Source: Streptomyces aureocirculatus (GTDB taxonomy: Bacteria; Actinomycetota; Actinomycetes; Streptomycetales; Streptomycetaceae). Taken from it: 64,000 nucleotides of DNA. This document shows, piece after piece, positions 34,144 to 43,453 of this stretch. Numbering within the stretch: position 1 is the first letter of the stretch; every line of letters begins with the position of its first letter. The DNA lies in NCBI RefSeq assembly GCF_000720475.1, contig NZ_JOAP01000009.1:86467-150466 (forward strand), written 5' to 3'. The notes below the pieces were generated by a model. It ran no database searches. It saw nothing but the letters and a program-made list of their open reading frames with translations, and was not told where the DNA came from. A program made the translations under genes and the position numbers.

Positions 34144-37100
34144 GTGACATACCTCTACGAGCAACTGGACCCTGAGCGGTTTCAGCACCTTTGTCAGGCG
34201 CTGATCTCACTGGAATATCCCGGAACGCAGTGCTTTCCTGTCGGTCAAAGGGATGGGGGTCGAGATGCCGTCCAAATGTTCGCCAATAAACAGGGGGGCT
34301 ATCGGGTATTTCAGGTCAAATTCGTCAGGAACCCTTTCGTTATCGAAGATGTCCATAAGTGGCTCGTCGAAACAATGAAGGACGAGATTCCTAAGATTCT
34401 GAGCATCCTGAAACGCAAGAAGGGTGCGATTGAATATATCTTGGTTTCTAATGTCCCCGGAACGGCTTTTCCAGATTCGGGATCTATTGACACTCTGAAC
34501 GGACTGCTAAACGCAGACTCGCCTGTCCCCATTCGCGCTTGGTGGAGGGACGACCTGGACCGGAGATGCGATGGGCACGCTGACGTCAGGTGGTCCTATC
34601 CAGACATGCTGCGCGGAACCGATTTGCTGCAAGCCTTGGCGGAATCCATTGGAGGTGACCTATTGGGTAACCGACTGGATGTCCTGCGAAGCTTTACTGC
34701 AGAACAGTTCGATATGGATAACGAGGTACGCTTCAAGCAAATCGAGTTGAGTAACGAAATCCTTAACCTCTTTGTCGATGTTCCCGCAGTTATTCCTTTG
34801 GATCACGAAGAGGGGCGGCGCAAAGAAGAAAAGCGCGCCCTACAAATTCGTGACGCTGTTCAGCAGATTGCTCAACGTGGCGGCACTGTTAATGACGGAA
34901 ATGAGCCTGTCGGTGCGGCAAGGCTCCTCCTTCACGACGACATAGCTAAACTCTCGGACCTGGTGGTGCTAGAGGGTGGCCCCGGGCAAGGAAAGTCAAC
35001 ACTGGCACAATATGTGTGCCAAGTGCATAGAATGCGCGTTCTGGGAAAGCCTGATTTTCACGCCCTCCCTGAAGAACATCAAGCCAAGTCTGTCCGCTTC
35101 CCAATTAGAGTGGACTTGAGGGAATATGCGACTTGGCTCTCCGGAAAGAACCCGTTCGGCCAGGAATCTGACTCGCAACGGCCAGCGCAATCGTCTAGAT
35201 CGCTTGAATCGTTCATCAGTGCGTTGATCAGCGAGCAATCAGGTGGACGCACCTTCACTGTGGATGATCTATCTGCTGTCGCGCGTTCCAGTTCACTCCT
35301 CATTGTTCTTGACGGCCTGGACGAAGTCGCGGAAGTCCGCCTGCGCAACGACGTGGTTAAGGAAATTGGCTCTGCGGCGAGGAGGATGAAGGAGTCTGCC
35401 GCCACACTTCAAATGCTAGTTACCACAAGACCTTCAGCTTTGGCCGAGGTATCTGAATTCCCATCCAAGCTGTTTCAGCGATGGACTTTGACGCGCCTCG
35501 GCCGTTCTCTCATTGAGGAATACTCTGAGCGGTGGGCGAAGTCACGTCACTTGAAGCCGAAAGAAGCTGCTAATCTCCGCAAAACCCTGGCTGAGAAACT
35601 AGATCAGCCGCATATGAGGGACCTTGCACGTAATCCTATGCAGCTTGCCATCTTGTTGACTGTAATTCATACAAGAGGCGGAAGTCTTCCTGATAAGCGG
35701 ACAGCACTATACGACATCTACGTTGAACTCTTCCTGGCACGCGAAGCCGAGAAGAGCGAAATCGTAAAAAAGCATCAAGAGGTGCTGATTGATCTGCATA
35801 GGTATCTTGCCTGGCTTTTGCATAGCGAAGCGGAGACCGGTAGGGCTCTCGGGAAGATCGAGGCTAGTCGCCTTCGAGAGGTGATCAAGGATTACCTTGT
35901 CTCGGAAGGTAGAGATCCCGCTTGGACTAAAGACCTCTTCACTGGTCTTGCGCAACGAGTTGTGTTCCTCGTGGGTGCCGTTGAAGGTCTATTCGAGTTT
36001 GAGGTTCAACCCCTGCGAGAGTACTTCGCTGGCAGATTTCTCTATGAAACCGCGCCTTACAGTCCAGTGGGGAGCCCAAGACGGGGAACGAAGGATGAGC
36101 GGTTCGATGCTGTAGCGCGTAGTACTCACTGGCTGAACGTGACACGATTTTACGCTGGCTGCTTCAGCAAAGGCGAGTTGCCGTCGCTCGTGGATAGACT
36201 TGAGGTTCTTTGCGCCGACGGTGACCTAGGCCTTACGTCCCATCCCCGTTCACTTTCGGCAACGCTTGTAGCTGACTGGGTCTTCAGCCAAAACCCTAGA
36301 AGTCTTAAGAAGGTGATTGAGCTCATCCTGGATAAGGACGGATATCGTTCTCTTCTCGGAGACGACCGCTATAGTACGAGTGGCGGTGAGCCCATTACAC
36401 TTCCCGACGGATGTGGACGTACGGAACTGCTCGAGCGCTGCCTAAGCGTTCTAAATGGAGCGCCTCCACGGGACATCCAGGTCTCGATCACTGCACTTGC
36501 GCAGAAGAATGGAACTCGAGAAGAGCTATATCGGCTATGGCTCGATGGGTTCTCCTCCCTCCCATCAAATGATGCGAAAATCTCTTGGGTGTGGTCTGGC
36601 TACTTCCTAGGAGTCCTAAACTTCCAAAGTGAAGAAGTCTTGCTTGAGATCTTCACGGAATTCGATGTACCTCTTGATAATCAAGTGATTCAAGCGGCTA
36701 TTGCTGCCGGTAGAGCGAGTTATTTCGCCAAGCGTGCTGATCTTCTCGAATATTTTCGAGACACCCTATTCGATGGTTTCGTATCAGGGTTTCGCGCTCC
36801 CCGTAGGAGTCAATCCACGCTGGACCTTTTGTGTGCGGCACTCAGTCCTATGCCGCTGTTGAGGCACTACCCGGATATTCGACGCACGTACGGTGAAAAC
36901 CTGTCCCGCGGGGTTGGCTTTAACATTTTGCAGAGCGAACTGGATCCTGTGCAGGAAGTCAGTATTGATGCGGTGGTAGCAGCTTTCCAGGAGCTTTTGA
37001 GTACTCCTCAGCAAGAAGGCTCCCCGGCGCCTGATGGCTCATTCGCCCAATATGTTGAGCGGATTGAGTCGATTTTGGGTCAACGATGGCCTGTGTGGAG

Positions 37101-37875
37101 TATGGCTTGTGCGCTTTCGCTTGCTGCCAAGCGCGGTAGGCGAGATGAAGTTCCTGCCAGTGAGCTGTTTGATGGCTCTGTGAAAGTCGTTGACCGAGTC
37201 AGATATGCGCGGCTGCAGGCTGGAAACGCTGCTTGGTGGAAAAGGCAGCTTGGGACTGCGAATCCAGAAATGCGGCAGATTTGGGCGTCTATGGCTCTCG
37301 CTTTTTGTGGCCCTGCTACGCTCGCAAGGGTTTTTAGCGAACTCGACGACGTAGTTGAGAGCCTAAATGCGCGGGAGATTGAGCGACTGGTTGGCAGTAT
37401 AGAACAAATCCGAGGGTGGGTTGGCGTGTATCGAGAGGTGCGCGTGGATTTGTTGCCGGAAGTGATGAGTCCGCGACTCGCCGCCGTTCTTACGGTTTGG
37501 TCTAACAGCGGAATTCGACAGGAAATCGTAAACAAATACCTATCAAACTACATTGGTGACGAAGTTTACGTTCATGAAGCCATTTCCGATTGCGCGATTG
37601 GGAAAATTCGATCCGGACAAGCGGAGTGGGGAGTGGAAATCGATAGAATTAAGCGGGCGTATCGAGTGACAGGGCGTTCCATGACACACCTGGGATACAT
37701 CCGGTCACCCGAAAGTATGCCGATGGATGTGGCTCGCAAAATCGCGAGTAATGCCGCCTCCTACCCGATTTTCTTGGTTCGGGTTGCTGAGCTCAGCATG
37801 CGGAGGGCTCTAGCCGAGAAAACAGTTCCTCTATCAAAGGTCGCAGAGAGCGGCGGCTGGTTCGAAGAGGAGTGA
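34144..37875 (+). CDS. Mrr-like nuclease - NACHT/STAND NTPase (antiviral-STAND-like)
   Basis: I chose GTG 34144 because it opens the conserved part and GGGAAGG lies about 10 bases upstream. The 1243-residue product begins with an Mrr-like restriction-endonuclease domain: RFQHLCQALISLEYPG, GQRDGGRDAVQMF (Asp41) and YRVFQVKF (Q-x-K, Lys59). Next is a NACHT-type P-loop: Walker A LEGGPGQGKST (about 277-286), Walker B LLIVLDGLDEVAE (about 385-397) and a sensor-like VTTRPSAL. The remaining about 700 residues are helical and probably sense a ligand. Nuclease-NACHT proteins of this layout include bacterial antiviral STAND proteins, which cut DNA on binding a phage protein. The codon use is clearly less GC-rich than its neighbours (many A/T third positions), a sign of recent transfer. 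It stands alone. Confidence 0.87.
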   Translation: MTYLYEQLDPERFQHLCQALISLEYPGTQCFPVGQRDGGRDAVQMFANKQGGYRVFQVKFVRNPFVIEDVHKWLVETMKDEIPKILSILKRKKGAIEYILVSNVPGTAFPDSGSIDTLNGLLNADSPVPIRAWWRDDLDRRCDGHADVRWSYPDMLRGTDLLQALAESIGGDLLGNRLDVLRSFTAEQFDMDNEVRFKQIELSNEILNLFVDVPAVIPLDHEEGRRKEEKRALQIRDAVQQIAQRGGTVNDGNEPVGAARLLLHDDIAKLSDLVVLEGGPGQGKSTLAQYVCQVHRMRVLGKPDFHALPEEHQAKSVRFPIRVDLREYATWLSGKNPFGQESDSQRPAQSSRSLESFISALISEQSGGRTFTVDDLSAVARSSSLLIVLDGLDEVAEVRLRNDVVKEIGSAARRMKESAATLQMLVTTRPSALAEVSEFPSKLFQRWTLTRLGRSLIEEYSERWAKSRHLKPKEAANLRKTLAEKLDQPHMRDLARNPMQLAILLTVIHTRGGSLPDKRTALYDIYVELFLAREAEKSEIVKKHQEVLIDLHRYLAWLLHSEAETGRALGKIEASRLREVIKDYLVSEGRDPAWTKDLFTGLAQRVVFLVGAVEGLFEFEVQPLREYFAGRFLYETAPYSPVGSPRRGTKDERFDAVARSTHWLNVTRFYAGCFSKGELPSLVDRLEVLCADGDLGLTSHPRSLSATLVADWVFSQNPRSLKKVIELILDKDGYRSLLGDDRYSTSGGEPITLPDGCGRTELLERCLSVLNGAPPRDIQVSITALAQKNGTREELYRLWLDGFSSLPSNDAKISWVWSGYFLGVLNFQSEEVLLEIFTEFDVPLDNQVIQAAIAAGRASYFAKRADLLEYFRDTLFDGFVSGFRAPRRSQSTLDLLCAALSPMPLLRHYPDIRRTYGENLSRGVGFNILQSELDPVQEVSIDAVVAAFQELLSTPQQEGSPAPDGSFAQYVERIESILGQRWPVWSMACALSLAAKRGRRDEVPASELFDGSVKVVDRVRYARLQAGNAAWWKRQLGTANPEMRQIWASMALAFCGPATLARVFSELDDVVESLNAREIERLVGSIEQIRGWVGVYREVRVDLLPEVMSPRLAAVLTVWSNSGIRQEIVNKYLSNYIGDEVYVHEAISDCAIGKIRSGQAEWGVEIDRIKRAYRVTGRSMTHLGYIRSPESMPMDVARKIASNAASYPIFLVRVAELSMRRALAEKTVPLSKVAESGGWFEEE

Positions 37876-38429
37876 GGTCGATGGAGCGGCTTTGGGGTGG
37901 CGCTGCTTTGGCGCGAGTGATCATGGCTCCGTAAGTTTCCGGCGCGTCGGGCAGTCTGTGGGCCTGCCCGTTAAAGCACGACGTTGGGACCATGATCTTC
38001 GAGGCTCGCGCCAAAGTGGCTCCGTAAAGCCGTGGAGCCGACCGCCCCAGCCACGACGTACCCCTTCTCTGGCATCAGGTGGCTGCATGCTTTGAGCGCG
38101 GCACGGGCGCCGGCCGGGCTGGAGCGGGGCGGAGACAGGAGCGCAGGCCCGGCCGGGGGCCGTGCCGCGCGCGGGGAGCGGAGCGAGCCGCCTTGAACCA
38201 GTAGAGAAAGTTGTAACTCAGTCCGACTGGTGGGGCTTGAAGTCGTGTGCGCAGGCTGGGAGTTCGGCCGCCTGGCGGTGGGCGAGGGGCAGGAGGGCCC
38301 AGGTGCCTGGCCCGGTTGTCGTCGCGTCGGCGACGTCGGGCAGCCCTAAGCCTCCACAGGGTGTGGAGGACGTCCGGTCCGGCGTACGCCCGAGGGCGGC
38401 GTGGCCCCAGCGGATGATGGGGGCGTCGC
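37876..38429. other. Non-coding junction after the NACHT gene
   Basis: The region holds a long imperfect inverted repeat: CTTTGGCGCGAG (37906-37917) pairs with CTCGCGCCAAAG (38005-38016), and adjoining TGATCATGG/CCATGATC also pair. GGCTCCGTAA occurs twice (about 37924 and 38018). A G-rich block (38100-38190) follows. On the reverse strand 38218-38430 reads as an open C-terminal-like fragment (RWGHAALGRTPDRTSSTPC) without a start. This is probably the edge of the accessory island. Confidence 0.5.
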
Positions 38430-39935
38430 TCAGTGGCTGCCGCTGAGTTCGCCGGTGAGCTTCTCGTGGATCCGTGCGCTCGGCGTGTTCAGGCCGATGA
38501 TCTCGACGGACTTGCCGCGCTTGGCGTACTTGGTCTCGATCGCATCGAGCGCGGCCACCGAGGAGGCGTCCCAGATGTGGGCCGCGGTGAGGTCGATGAC
38601 GACCTTGTCGGGGTCCGTGACGTAGTCGAACTGGCCGACCAGGTCGTTGGACGAGGCGAAGAACAGCTCGCCGGTGACTGTGTAGACCACGCGCGCGCCG
38701 TCGGGGGCGGTGACCGAGGTGACGTTCGCCAGGTGCGCGACGCGCTTGGCGAAGATGACCATGGCGGTGATCGTGCCGACGACGACGCCGATGGCGAGGT
38801 TGTGGGTGGCGACCACGCAGGCCACCGTGATGACCATGACCGCGATCTCGCCAGTGGGCATCCGCCTGAGCGTCTTCGGGGCGATGGAGTGCCAGTCGAA
38901 GGTCGCGAACGACACCATCACCATCACCGCGACCAGAGCGGCCATCGGGATGTCGGAGACGATCGGGCCGAAGACGATGCACAGCACCATCAGGAAGGCG
39001 CCCGCCAGGAACGTCGACAGACGGGTACGGGCTCCGGACACCCGTACGTTGATCATGGTCTGGCCGATCATGGCGCAGCCGCCCATGCCACCGAAGAAGC
39101 CGGTGACGATGTTGGCGATGCCCTGGCCGAGGGACTCGCGGGTCTTGGAGGAGTGGGTGTCGGTGATCTCGTCGACCAGCTTGGCCGTCATCAGGGACTC
39201 CATCAGGCCGACAAGCGCCATCGCGAACGCGTACGGGGCGATGGTGGTCAGGGTGTCCATCGTGAAGGGCACGTCGGGCAGGCCGGGCACGGGCAGCGAG
39301 GAGGGCAGGGCACCCTTGTCGCCCACGGTCGGCACCGCGATCCCCGCGGCGACCGTGATCGCGGTCAGGATGACGATGGAGACGAGCGGTGCCGGGATCG
39401 CCTTGGTGACCCTCGGGAAGAAGACCATGAGCGCGAGACCGCCGACGATCAGCGGGTAGACCGCCCAGGGCACGCCGCGCATCTCCGGTACCTGCGTCAT
39501 GAAGATCAGGACGGCGAGCGCGTTCACGAAGCCGACCATCACCGAGCGCGGCACGAACCGCATCAGCCTGGCCACCCCGAGCGCGCCCAGGACGATCTGG
39601 AAGACACCGGCGAGGATGACGGCGGCGACCAGGTACCCCAGGCCGTGTTCGCGGTTGAGCGGGGCGATGACCAGGGCGACCGCGCCGGTGGCGGCGGAGA
39701 TCATCGCGCGGCGTCCGCCGACGACCGAGATCACCACCGCCATCGTGAAGGACGCGAACAGGCCGATGGCCGGGTCGACCCCCGCGATGATCGAGAACGA
39801 GATCGCCTCGGGGATCAGCGCGAGCGCGACGACGAGACCGGCCAGGACCTCGGTGCGCCAGACCTTCGGGTCGTTCAGCCAGTCGGGCTTGAGGCCGCGC
39901 AGTTGGGCGGCCGGGGACGGTGCGGAGGTGGACAA
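38430..39935 (-). CDS. SulP-family anion transporter with STAS domain
   Basis: The product is 501 residues. About 11-14 membrane segments are followed from about residue 390 by a STAS domain (VYTVTGELFFASSNDLVGQF, VVIDLTAAHIWDASSVAALD). SulP features include the first transmembrane region VALALIPEAISFSIIAGVDP and the GGMGGCAMIGQTMINVRVSG motif after the middle. SulP proteins move sulfate, bicarbonate or other anions with H+ or Na+ across the cytoplasmic membrane; the STAS part regulates activity. The substrate cannot be told. The start appears to be TTG 39935, which should be checked. It is a single gene. Confidence 0.92.
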   Translation of the reverse strand: MSTSAPSPAAQLRGLKPDWLNDPKVWRTEVLAGLVVALALIPEAISFSIIAGVDPAIGLFASFTMAVVISVVGGRRAMISAATGAVALVIAPLNREHGLGYLVAAVILAGVFQIVLGALGVARLMRFVPRSVMVGFVNALAVLIFMTQVPEMRGVPWAVYPLIVGGLALMVFFPRVTKAIPAPLVSIVILTAITVAAGIAVPTVGDKGALPSSLPVPGLPDVPFTMDTLTTIAPYAFAMALVGLMESLMTAKLVDEITDTHSSKTRESLGQGIANIVTGFFGGMGGCAMIGQTMINVRVSGARTRLSTFLAGAFLMVLCIVFGPIVSDIPMAALVAVMVMVSFATFDWHSIAPKTLRRMPTGEIAVMVITVACVVATHNLAIGVVVGTITAMVIFAKRVAHLANVTSVTAPDGARVVYTVTGELFFASSNDLVGQFDYVTDPDKVVIDLTAAHIWDASSVAALDAIETKYAKRGKSVEIIGLNTPSARIHEKLTGELSGSH

Positions 39936-40445
39936 GAGCAGTTACCTGTCGTGCTCGGGCACATCCGGCCGTGGTGCGGGGGCCAGGGGCGTGCGGGAAG
40001 GCGTGGGAGTACCGGGCGGACGTCCGCGCAGCCCACGTACGGCGGGCCGAGGCTCACGGAGCAACGGAGCAGCAGCGGGCGCGAGCGGAGGGCGTCCGGG
40101 CGCTGTTTCAGGGGCGAAGGGTCACGGCGGGCAGGCGGCGGCGCTGGGCATCATGGGCATGCGCACGCTCTCTCCTACGGACCTACGGACCTACGGGCCT
40201 ACGGACCTACGGGCTCGGTCTTCGCCAGGGGCTTCGTCGGCCCCGACACGGCTGACGGGCCGGGAACGATCCCGCACCATAGGCACCATAGGGACGACAG
40301 AACTGACGACAGAACTATAGAACTATAGAGGGAAGCCGCCAGCCTGCGCGAACGCCTCATCCGCGTTCCCCGCCCGCTGCCGTCGGTCGCTGCCGTCGCC
40401 CGCTGCCGTCCCGCAGCTCTGCGAGTCTCCGGCCCTCAGTCAGGC
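39936..40445. other. Non-coding region with short tandem repeats
   Basis: This 510-bp region separates two leftward genes. It holds five 8-bp units CCTACGGA/G at 40174-40213 and, at 40285-40330, the repeated words GACAGAACT and GAACTATA. No gene is supported. It should include the SulP promoter near 39950-40100. Confidence 0.6.
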
Positions 40446-41354
40446 TTACGCGGCGCCCTTCGGCGGCGGCTGCGCCGTCCGGGGTGTGCTCCCGGCGGTC
40501 GCGGCGGCGGTCTCCACGGCCGCGGCGGCCACGGCCACCATCCGGGTGCGTACGCCCTTCGGCAGGGCATCCCCCTGGACCGTGGCGTTCACCAACTCCT
40601 CGGCGAGGGAGTGCAGCTTGGTGTTGGTGTTCTGCGACGCGGTCACCAGGACGTCCCAGGCGCTCTCGGGGCTCAGGTCGAAGGACGACATCAGGATGCC
40701 GCGGGCCAGGTCGATGGTCGGGCGGGTCTGCATGGCCCGGCGCAACTGGGTGACCGTGGTCCGCAGGTCCTCGGTGGGCTCCTTGGCGGGCTCCTTGGCG
40801 GGCTCCTCGGGTGTGCCCGGCGCCTGTTCGTCGGCCTCGTCAGTGGGCGCGTACAGGAACGTCGCACCAGTCAGGTCGAGCAGTCGCTCGACGACGGGGC
40901 TGAGGGAGCGGATCGTGACCGTCTTGCCCCGCCTGATGGCTTCCTGGCGCAGACTGAGCAGGAGATTCAGGCCTGAGCAGTCACAGAAGTTCACGTCGCC
41001 GAGATCAAGTTCCAGGCCGTCGGCCGAGCGGCTGAGGGCGCTGAACAGCTCCGGCCGCAGGCGATGGGCCGCGTCGAGGTCGAGGTCGCCCCGCACGGTG
41101 ACGACAGTACGGCGGCCGCCCTCACCGGGACCGGACACGGCCCCGTCCACCGATACGACGACCGCACCACGGCCGCCCCCCGCAAGCACGGCAGCAACCC
41201 GCCCGACCGCCCCTGGCGCGGCGGAACCCCAGCCATCCGCAAGCCCCGCGCCCCCCGTCGACAACGACGCAGGCGTTATCGGGGAACCACCGTCCGAAAC
41301 GCATCCGGTGCCTCCCCCCACGAAGGGTCGCTCAGGGTATGCGGGCTCCGGCAT
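40446..41354 (-). CDS. STAS-ANTAR regulator
   Basis: ATG 41354 follows GGGAGAGG. The 302-residue protein has a disordered N-terminus, a STAS domain at about 85-190 (TVVTVRGDLDLDAAHRLRPE; LDLGDVNFCDCSGLNLLLSL, the Asp-Cys-Ser switch region), a linker with EPAK repeats, and an ANTAR domain at about 205-270 (QLRRAMQTRPTIDLARGILM, then SPESAWDVLVTASQNTNTKL). STAS proteins bind anti-sigma factors; ANTAR domains bind paired RNA hairpins and prevent termination. The fusion suggests a link between partner switching and antitermination. The partner is not in the window. Confidence 0.88.
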   Translation of the reverse strand: MPEPAYPERPFVGGGTGCVSDGGSPITPASLSTGGAGLADGWGSAAPGAVGRVAAVLAGGGRGAVVVSVDGAVSGPGEGGRRTVVTVRGDLDLDAAHRLRPELFSALSRSADGLELDLGDVNFCDCSGLNLLLSLRQEAIRRGKTVTIRSLSPVVERLLDLTGATFLYAPTDEADEQAPGTPEEPAKEPAKEPTEDLRTTVTQLRRAMQTRPTIDLARGILMSSFDLSPESAWDVLVTASQNTNTKLHSLAEELVNATVQGDALPKGVRTRMVAVAAAAVETAAATAGSTPRTAQPPPKGAA

Positions 41355-41488
41355 GACCTCTCCCTCTCGTCTCCGCCTACCGCCGCTTCCGCACCTAGGC
41401 TGCCCCGATCTGCTCACACCAGTCAACTAATACATGAAACGTGGTACGTGTTTTTGAAGGCGTGCAACCCAGCACCTAGAGTTGCCGC

Positions 41489-41824
41489 ATGGATGGAGTG
41501 CCCGAGCCGCATACCGGATGGACGTTTCTCACCAATCACGCACGGGTGCTGGCAGCTATCGCGGACAATCACCACGCGCGCATCCGCGACATCGCCGCAC
41601 ACTGCCGCCTCACCGAACGTGCCGTCCAGAAGATCATCGCCGACCTGGAGCGGGACGGATATCTCTCGCACACCCGCGAGGGCCGTTCCAACACCTACCG
41701 GATCGACCCCGGGAAGGTGCTGCGCCACCCGGCCGAGTCCGGCCTCGTGGTGGCCTCGCTGCTCTCCTTGCTCGTCCGTGACGAAGCCGACCGCGCCGGC
41801 TCACCGGTCACCGGCAGCCACTGA
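41489..41824 (+). CDS. Small winged-helix (MarR-like) regulator
   Basis: The product is 111 residues with a clear winged helix: HARVLAAIADNHHARIRDIA, HCRLTERAVQKIIADLERDG, YLSHTREGRSNTYRIDPG. It lacks a ligand domain, but a short hydrophobic C-terminal helix may dimerise. No Shine-Dalgarno precedes ATG 41489; TAGAGT at 41477-41482 fits a -10 element of a leaderless mRNA. It diverges from the STAS-ANTAR gene with 134 bp between. Confidence 0.82.
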   Translation: MDGVPEPHTGWTFLTNHARVLAAIADNHHARIRDIAAHCRLTERAVQKIIADLERDGYLSHTREGRSNTYRIDPGKVLRHPAESGLVVASLLSLLVRDEADRAGSPVTGSH

Positions 41825-41888
41825 GGGCGGTGCACCGGCGGCCGGCAAGCACCTCACCGGCCACCGGTGACTCCGTGGCGGGCCCTCC

Positions 41889-43088
41889 TCAGCGCCCCCG
41901 AGTAGCCGCCCCCTCCGGGCGGGACTCCGGGCGGGACTCCGGGCGGGACTCCGTCGGCACGGAGCCCCCCGTACGTACCTTCCCCACCGTCTTGAGCAGC
42001 CGGTCCGCCTGTTCGCGCAGGCCGGGGTGGGCGAGGACGGTGTTCCGCAGGCCGCGCACCGGCCTGCGCCACAGGCGGTGGGCCGTCGCGACCGGGTGCG
42101 GGCGGGTCACGAAGCCCTCGGCCACGCGCAGTTCGCGGGTCTTGAGCCAGTCCTTGTACTCCTTGTCGCCGCGCCCCAGGTCCAGGACGCGGACGCCCGC
42201 CCGGCCCGCCGCCTCCGCCATGCGGAGGTGCATGATCAGGCCGGGTGAGTAGTAGCGCAGTTCGGGGTCGTACGCGGTGAACCAGGCCGCGAAGACCGTG
42301 CTCGACATCGGGCCGAAGTGCGCGGCGACCGGGCGGTCACCGGCGTACACGACCGAGAGGACCCCGGTGAACTGTTCCTCCCTGACCTGGAACAGTTGCT
42401 CCACCAGATCCACTATCCACGGCCGTGCGAAGCGGTCCATGCGGGCCGTCCTGCGGTATTGGGCGGACTTCCACCGCATGAGCCGGCGCAGCATCGCCGG
42501 GTCGCGCTCGTCGAAGACGAACCGCATCTCGCCCAGGTCGCGGCCCAGGCGGCGCTCCTTCTTCAGGGTCGTCTTGGCGAGGCCCGGGTAGGTGGCGCGC
42601 AGCCACTCCGTATAGCCGTCGGCCCCTACGGCCCCCTCGCCCCCTTCGGCCCCGTCTCCGTCGGCACCGCCGCCGTCCTTGAGGTCGACCACCGGTGAGG
42701 CGAACGTACCGGTGACGTAGCGGCCGAACGGCTCCTGTTCCTCCACGAGGTGATCGAACTCGAAGACGGAGAGGCCGCAGGCCCGCAGCAGTTCCCTGGC
42801 GTCCCAGGAGATGCCGGGCCGGTGCACGAGGGCCTGGCAGTCGGAGAGGCCGAGGCCGACGGCCCTGCCGACACCGAAGGCGGTGCGCTCGTACGGGAAG
42901 AAGCCGACGGGCTCCCCCCTCTCGTGCAGGACCGCCACGCGGGCTCCGCCGCGGCTCCTGCCGACGCCGGCCGCGAACTCCGGTGCCAGAAAGGGGTTTC
43001 CGTAATCGGGCGACTCCTTCATCGTCCGATGCCAGGCCTCGATGAGCGGGGTGCTCAGCTCCTCGGCCCTGTGGTTGGTTATCTTCAC
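41889..43088 (-). CDS. GNAT-type protein of the BioF2/CelD or FemAB kind
   Basis: The product is 399 residues, GTG 43088. The C-terminal half has the Fem/GNAT-like core (GVLSVVYAGDRPVAAHFGPM, AWFTAYDPELRYYSPGLIMH, then GVRVLDLGRGDKEYKDWLKT), typical of BioF2-like acetyltransferases in exopolysaccharide loci and of FemAB-like peptidyltransferases. The reaction is unknown. A Gly/Asp/Glu repeat (GGADGDGAEGGEGAVGADG) interrupts the middle and ESRPESRPESRPE, from 12-bp tandem repeats, ends the protein. Its start directly abuts the stop of a 29-codon ORF (TGA then GTG), suggesting coupled translation. Confidence 0.78.
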   Translation of the reverse strand: MKITNHRAEELSTPLIEAWHRTMKESPDYGNPFLAPEFAAGVGRSRGGARVAVLHERGEPVGFFPYERTAFGVGRAVGLGLSDCQALVHRPGISWDARELLRACGLSVFEFDHLVEEQEPFGRYVTGTFASPVVDLKDGGGADGDGAEGGEGAVGADGYTEWLRATYPGLAKTTLKKERRLGRDLGEMRFVFDERDPAMLRRLMRWKSAQYRRTARMDRFARPWIVDLVEQLFQVREEQFTGVLSVVYAGDRPVAAHFGPMSSTVFAAWFTAYDPELRYYSPGLIMHLRMAEAAGRAGVRVLDLGRGDKEYKDWLKTRELRVAEGFVTRPHPVATAHRLWRRPVRGLRNTVLAHPGLREQADRLLKTVGKVRTGGSVPTESRPESRPESRPEGAATRGR

Positions 43089-43178
43089 TCAGATCGACCG
43101 CCCCTCCGCGGGCTCCGCGAGGGGCGCAGTCGCGGTACGGGCCGGTAAGACGTGTCGATCGTTGTTCTTGGATCGCAT
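43089..43178 (-). CDS. 29-codon ORF abutting the GNAT gene, with a TTA codon
   Basis: ATG 43178 is preceded by GGGGAGGG at 6 bases, a strong ribosome-binding site. The peptide is basic at the start (MRSKNNDRHVLPARTAT) and ends APLAEPAEGRSI; the TGA is directly followed by the GTG of the GNAT gene. A TTA leucine codon would make both depend on bldA tRNA if translation is coupled. It could be a leader peptide, a small functional peptide, or chance. Confidence 0.45.
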   Translation of the reverse strand: MRSKNNDRHVLPARTATAPLAEPAEGRSI

Positions 43179-43453
43179 GAGCGACCCTCCCCCCAACAAT
43201 TCACCTGACGCGCTGTTCGCGTCCTGATCTTGCGCTGGCTCTACCTGGCTTTCTCTTTTCGGCTCCAACCAGCTCTTCCCGACGCGGGACATCCCTGCTC
43301 GGATCCGCGTCATCGCTGGTCAGCGCCGCGTACCTGGTTCTCGCACCGCCAACGGTCGCACATCGAACGGCTCCGCGCGGCCCAAACCTGTCGAAACCGT
43401 ACGTCAAACTTTCGAACCGTCGGAGGGACCAACTCAGCGGCATATGCGGCCCG

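Noticed and set aside
37793..38014. 73-codon reverse open frame across the NACHT gene end
   Set aside because: It overlaps the certain 3' end of the NACHT gene and the inverted repeat; no ribosome-binding site was seen.
22845..38429. A complete integrative element with its own integrase
   Set aside because: I looked for tyrosine or serine recombinase motifs and for replication or transfer genes in all frames and saw none; the att-like copies are inverted, so a whole element is not supported.
38433..40328. 631-codon forward open frame opposite SulP
   Set aside because: Antisense shadow rich in Arg, Asp, His and Gly; the transporter on the other strand is certain.
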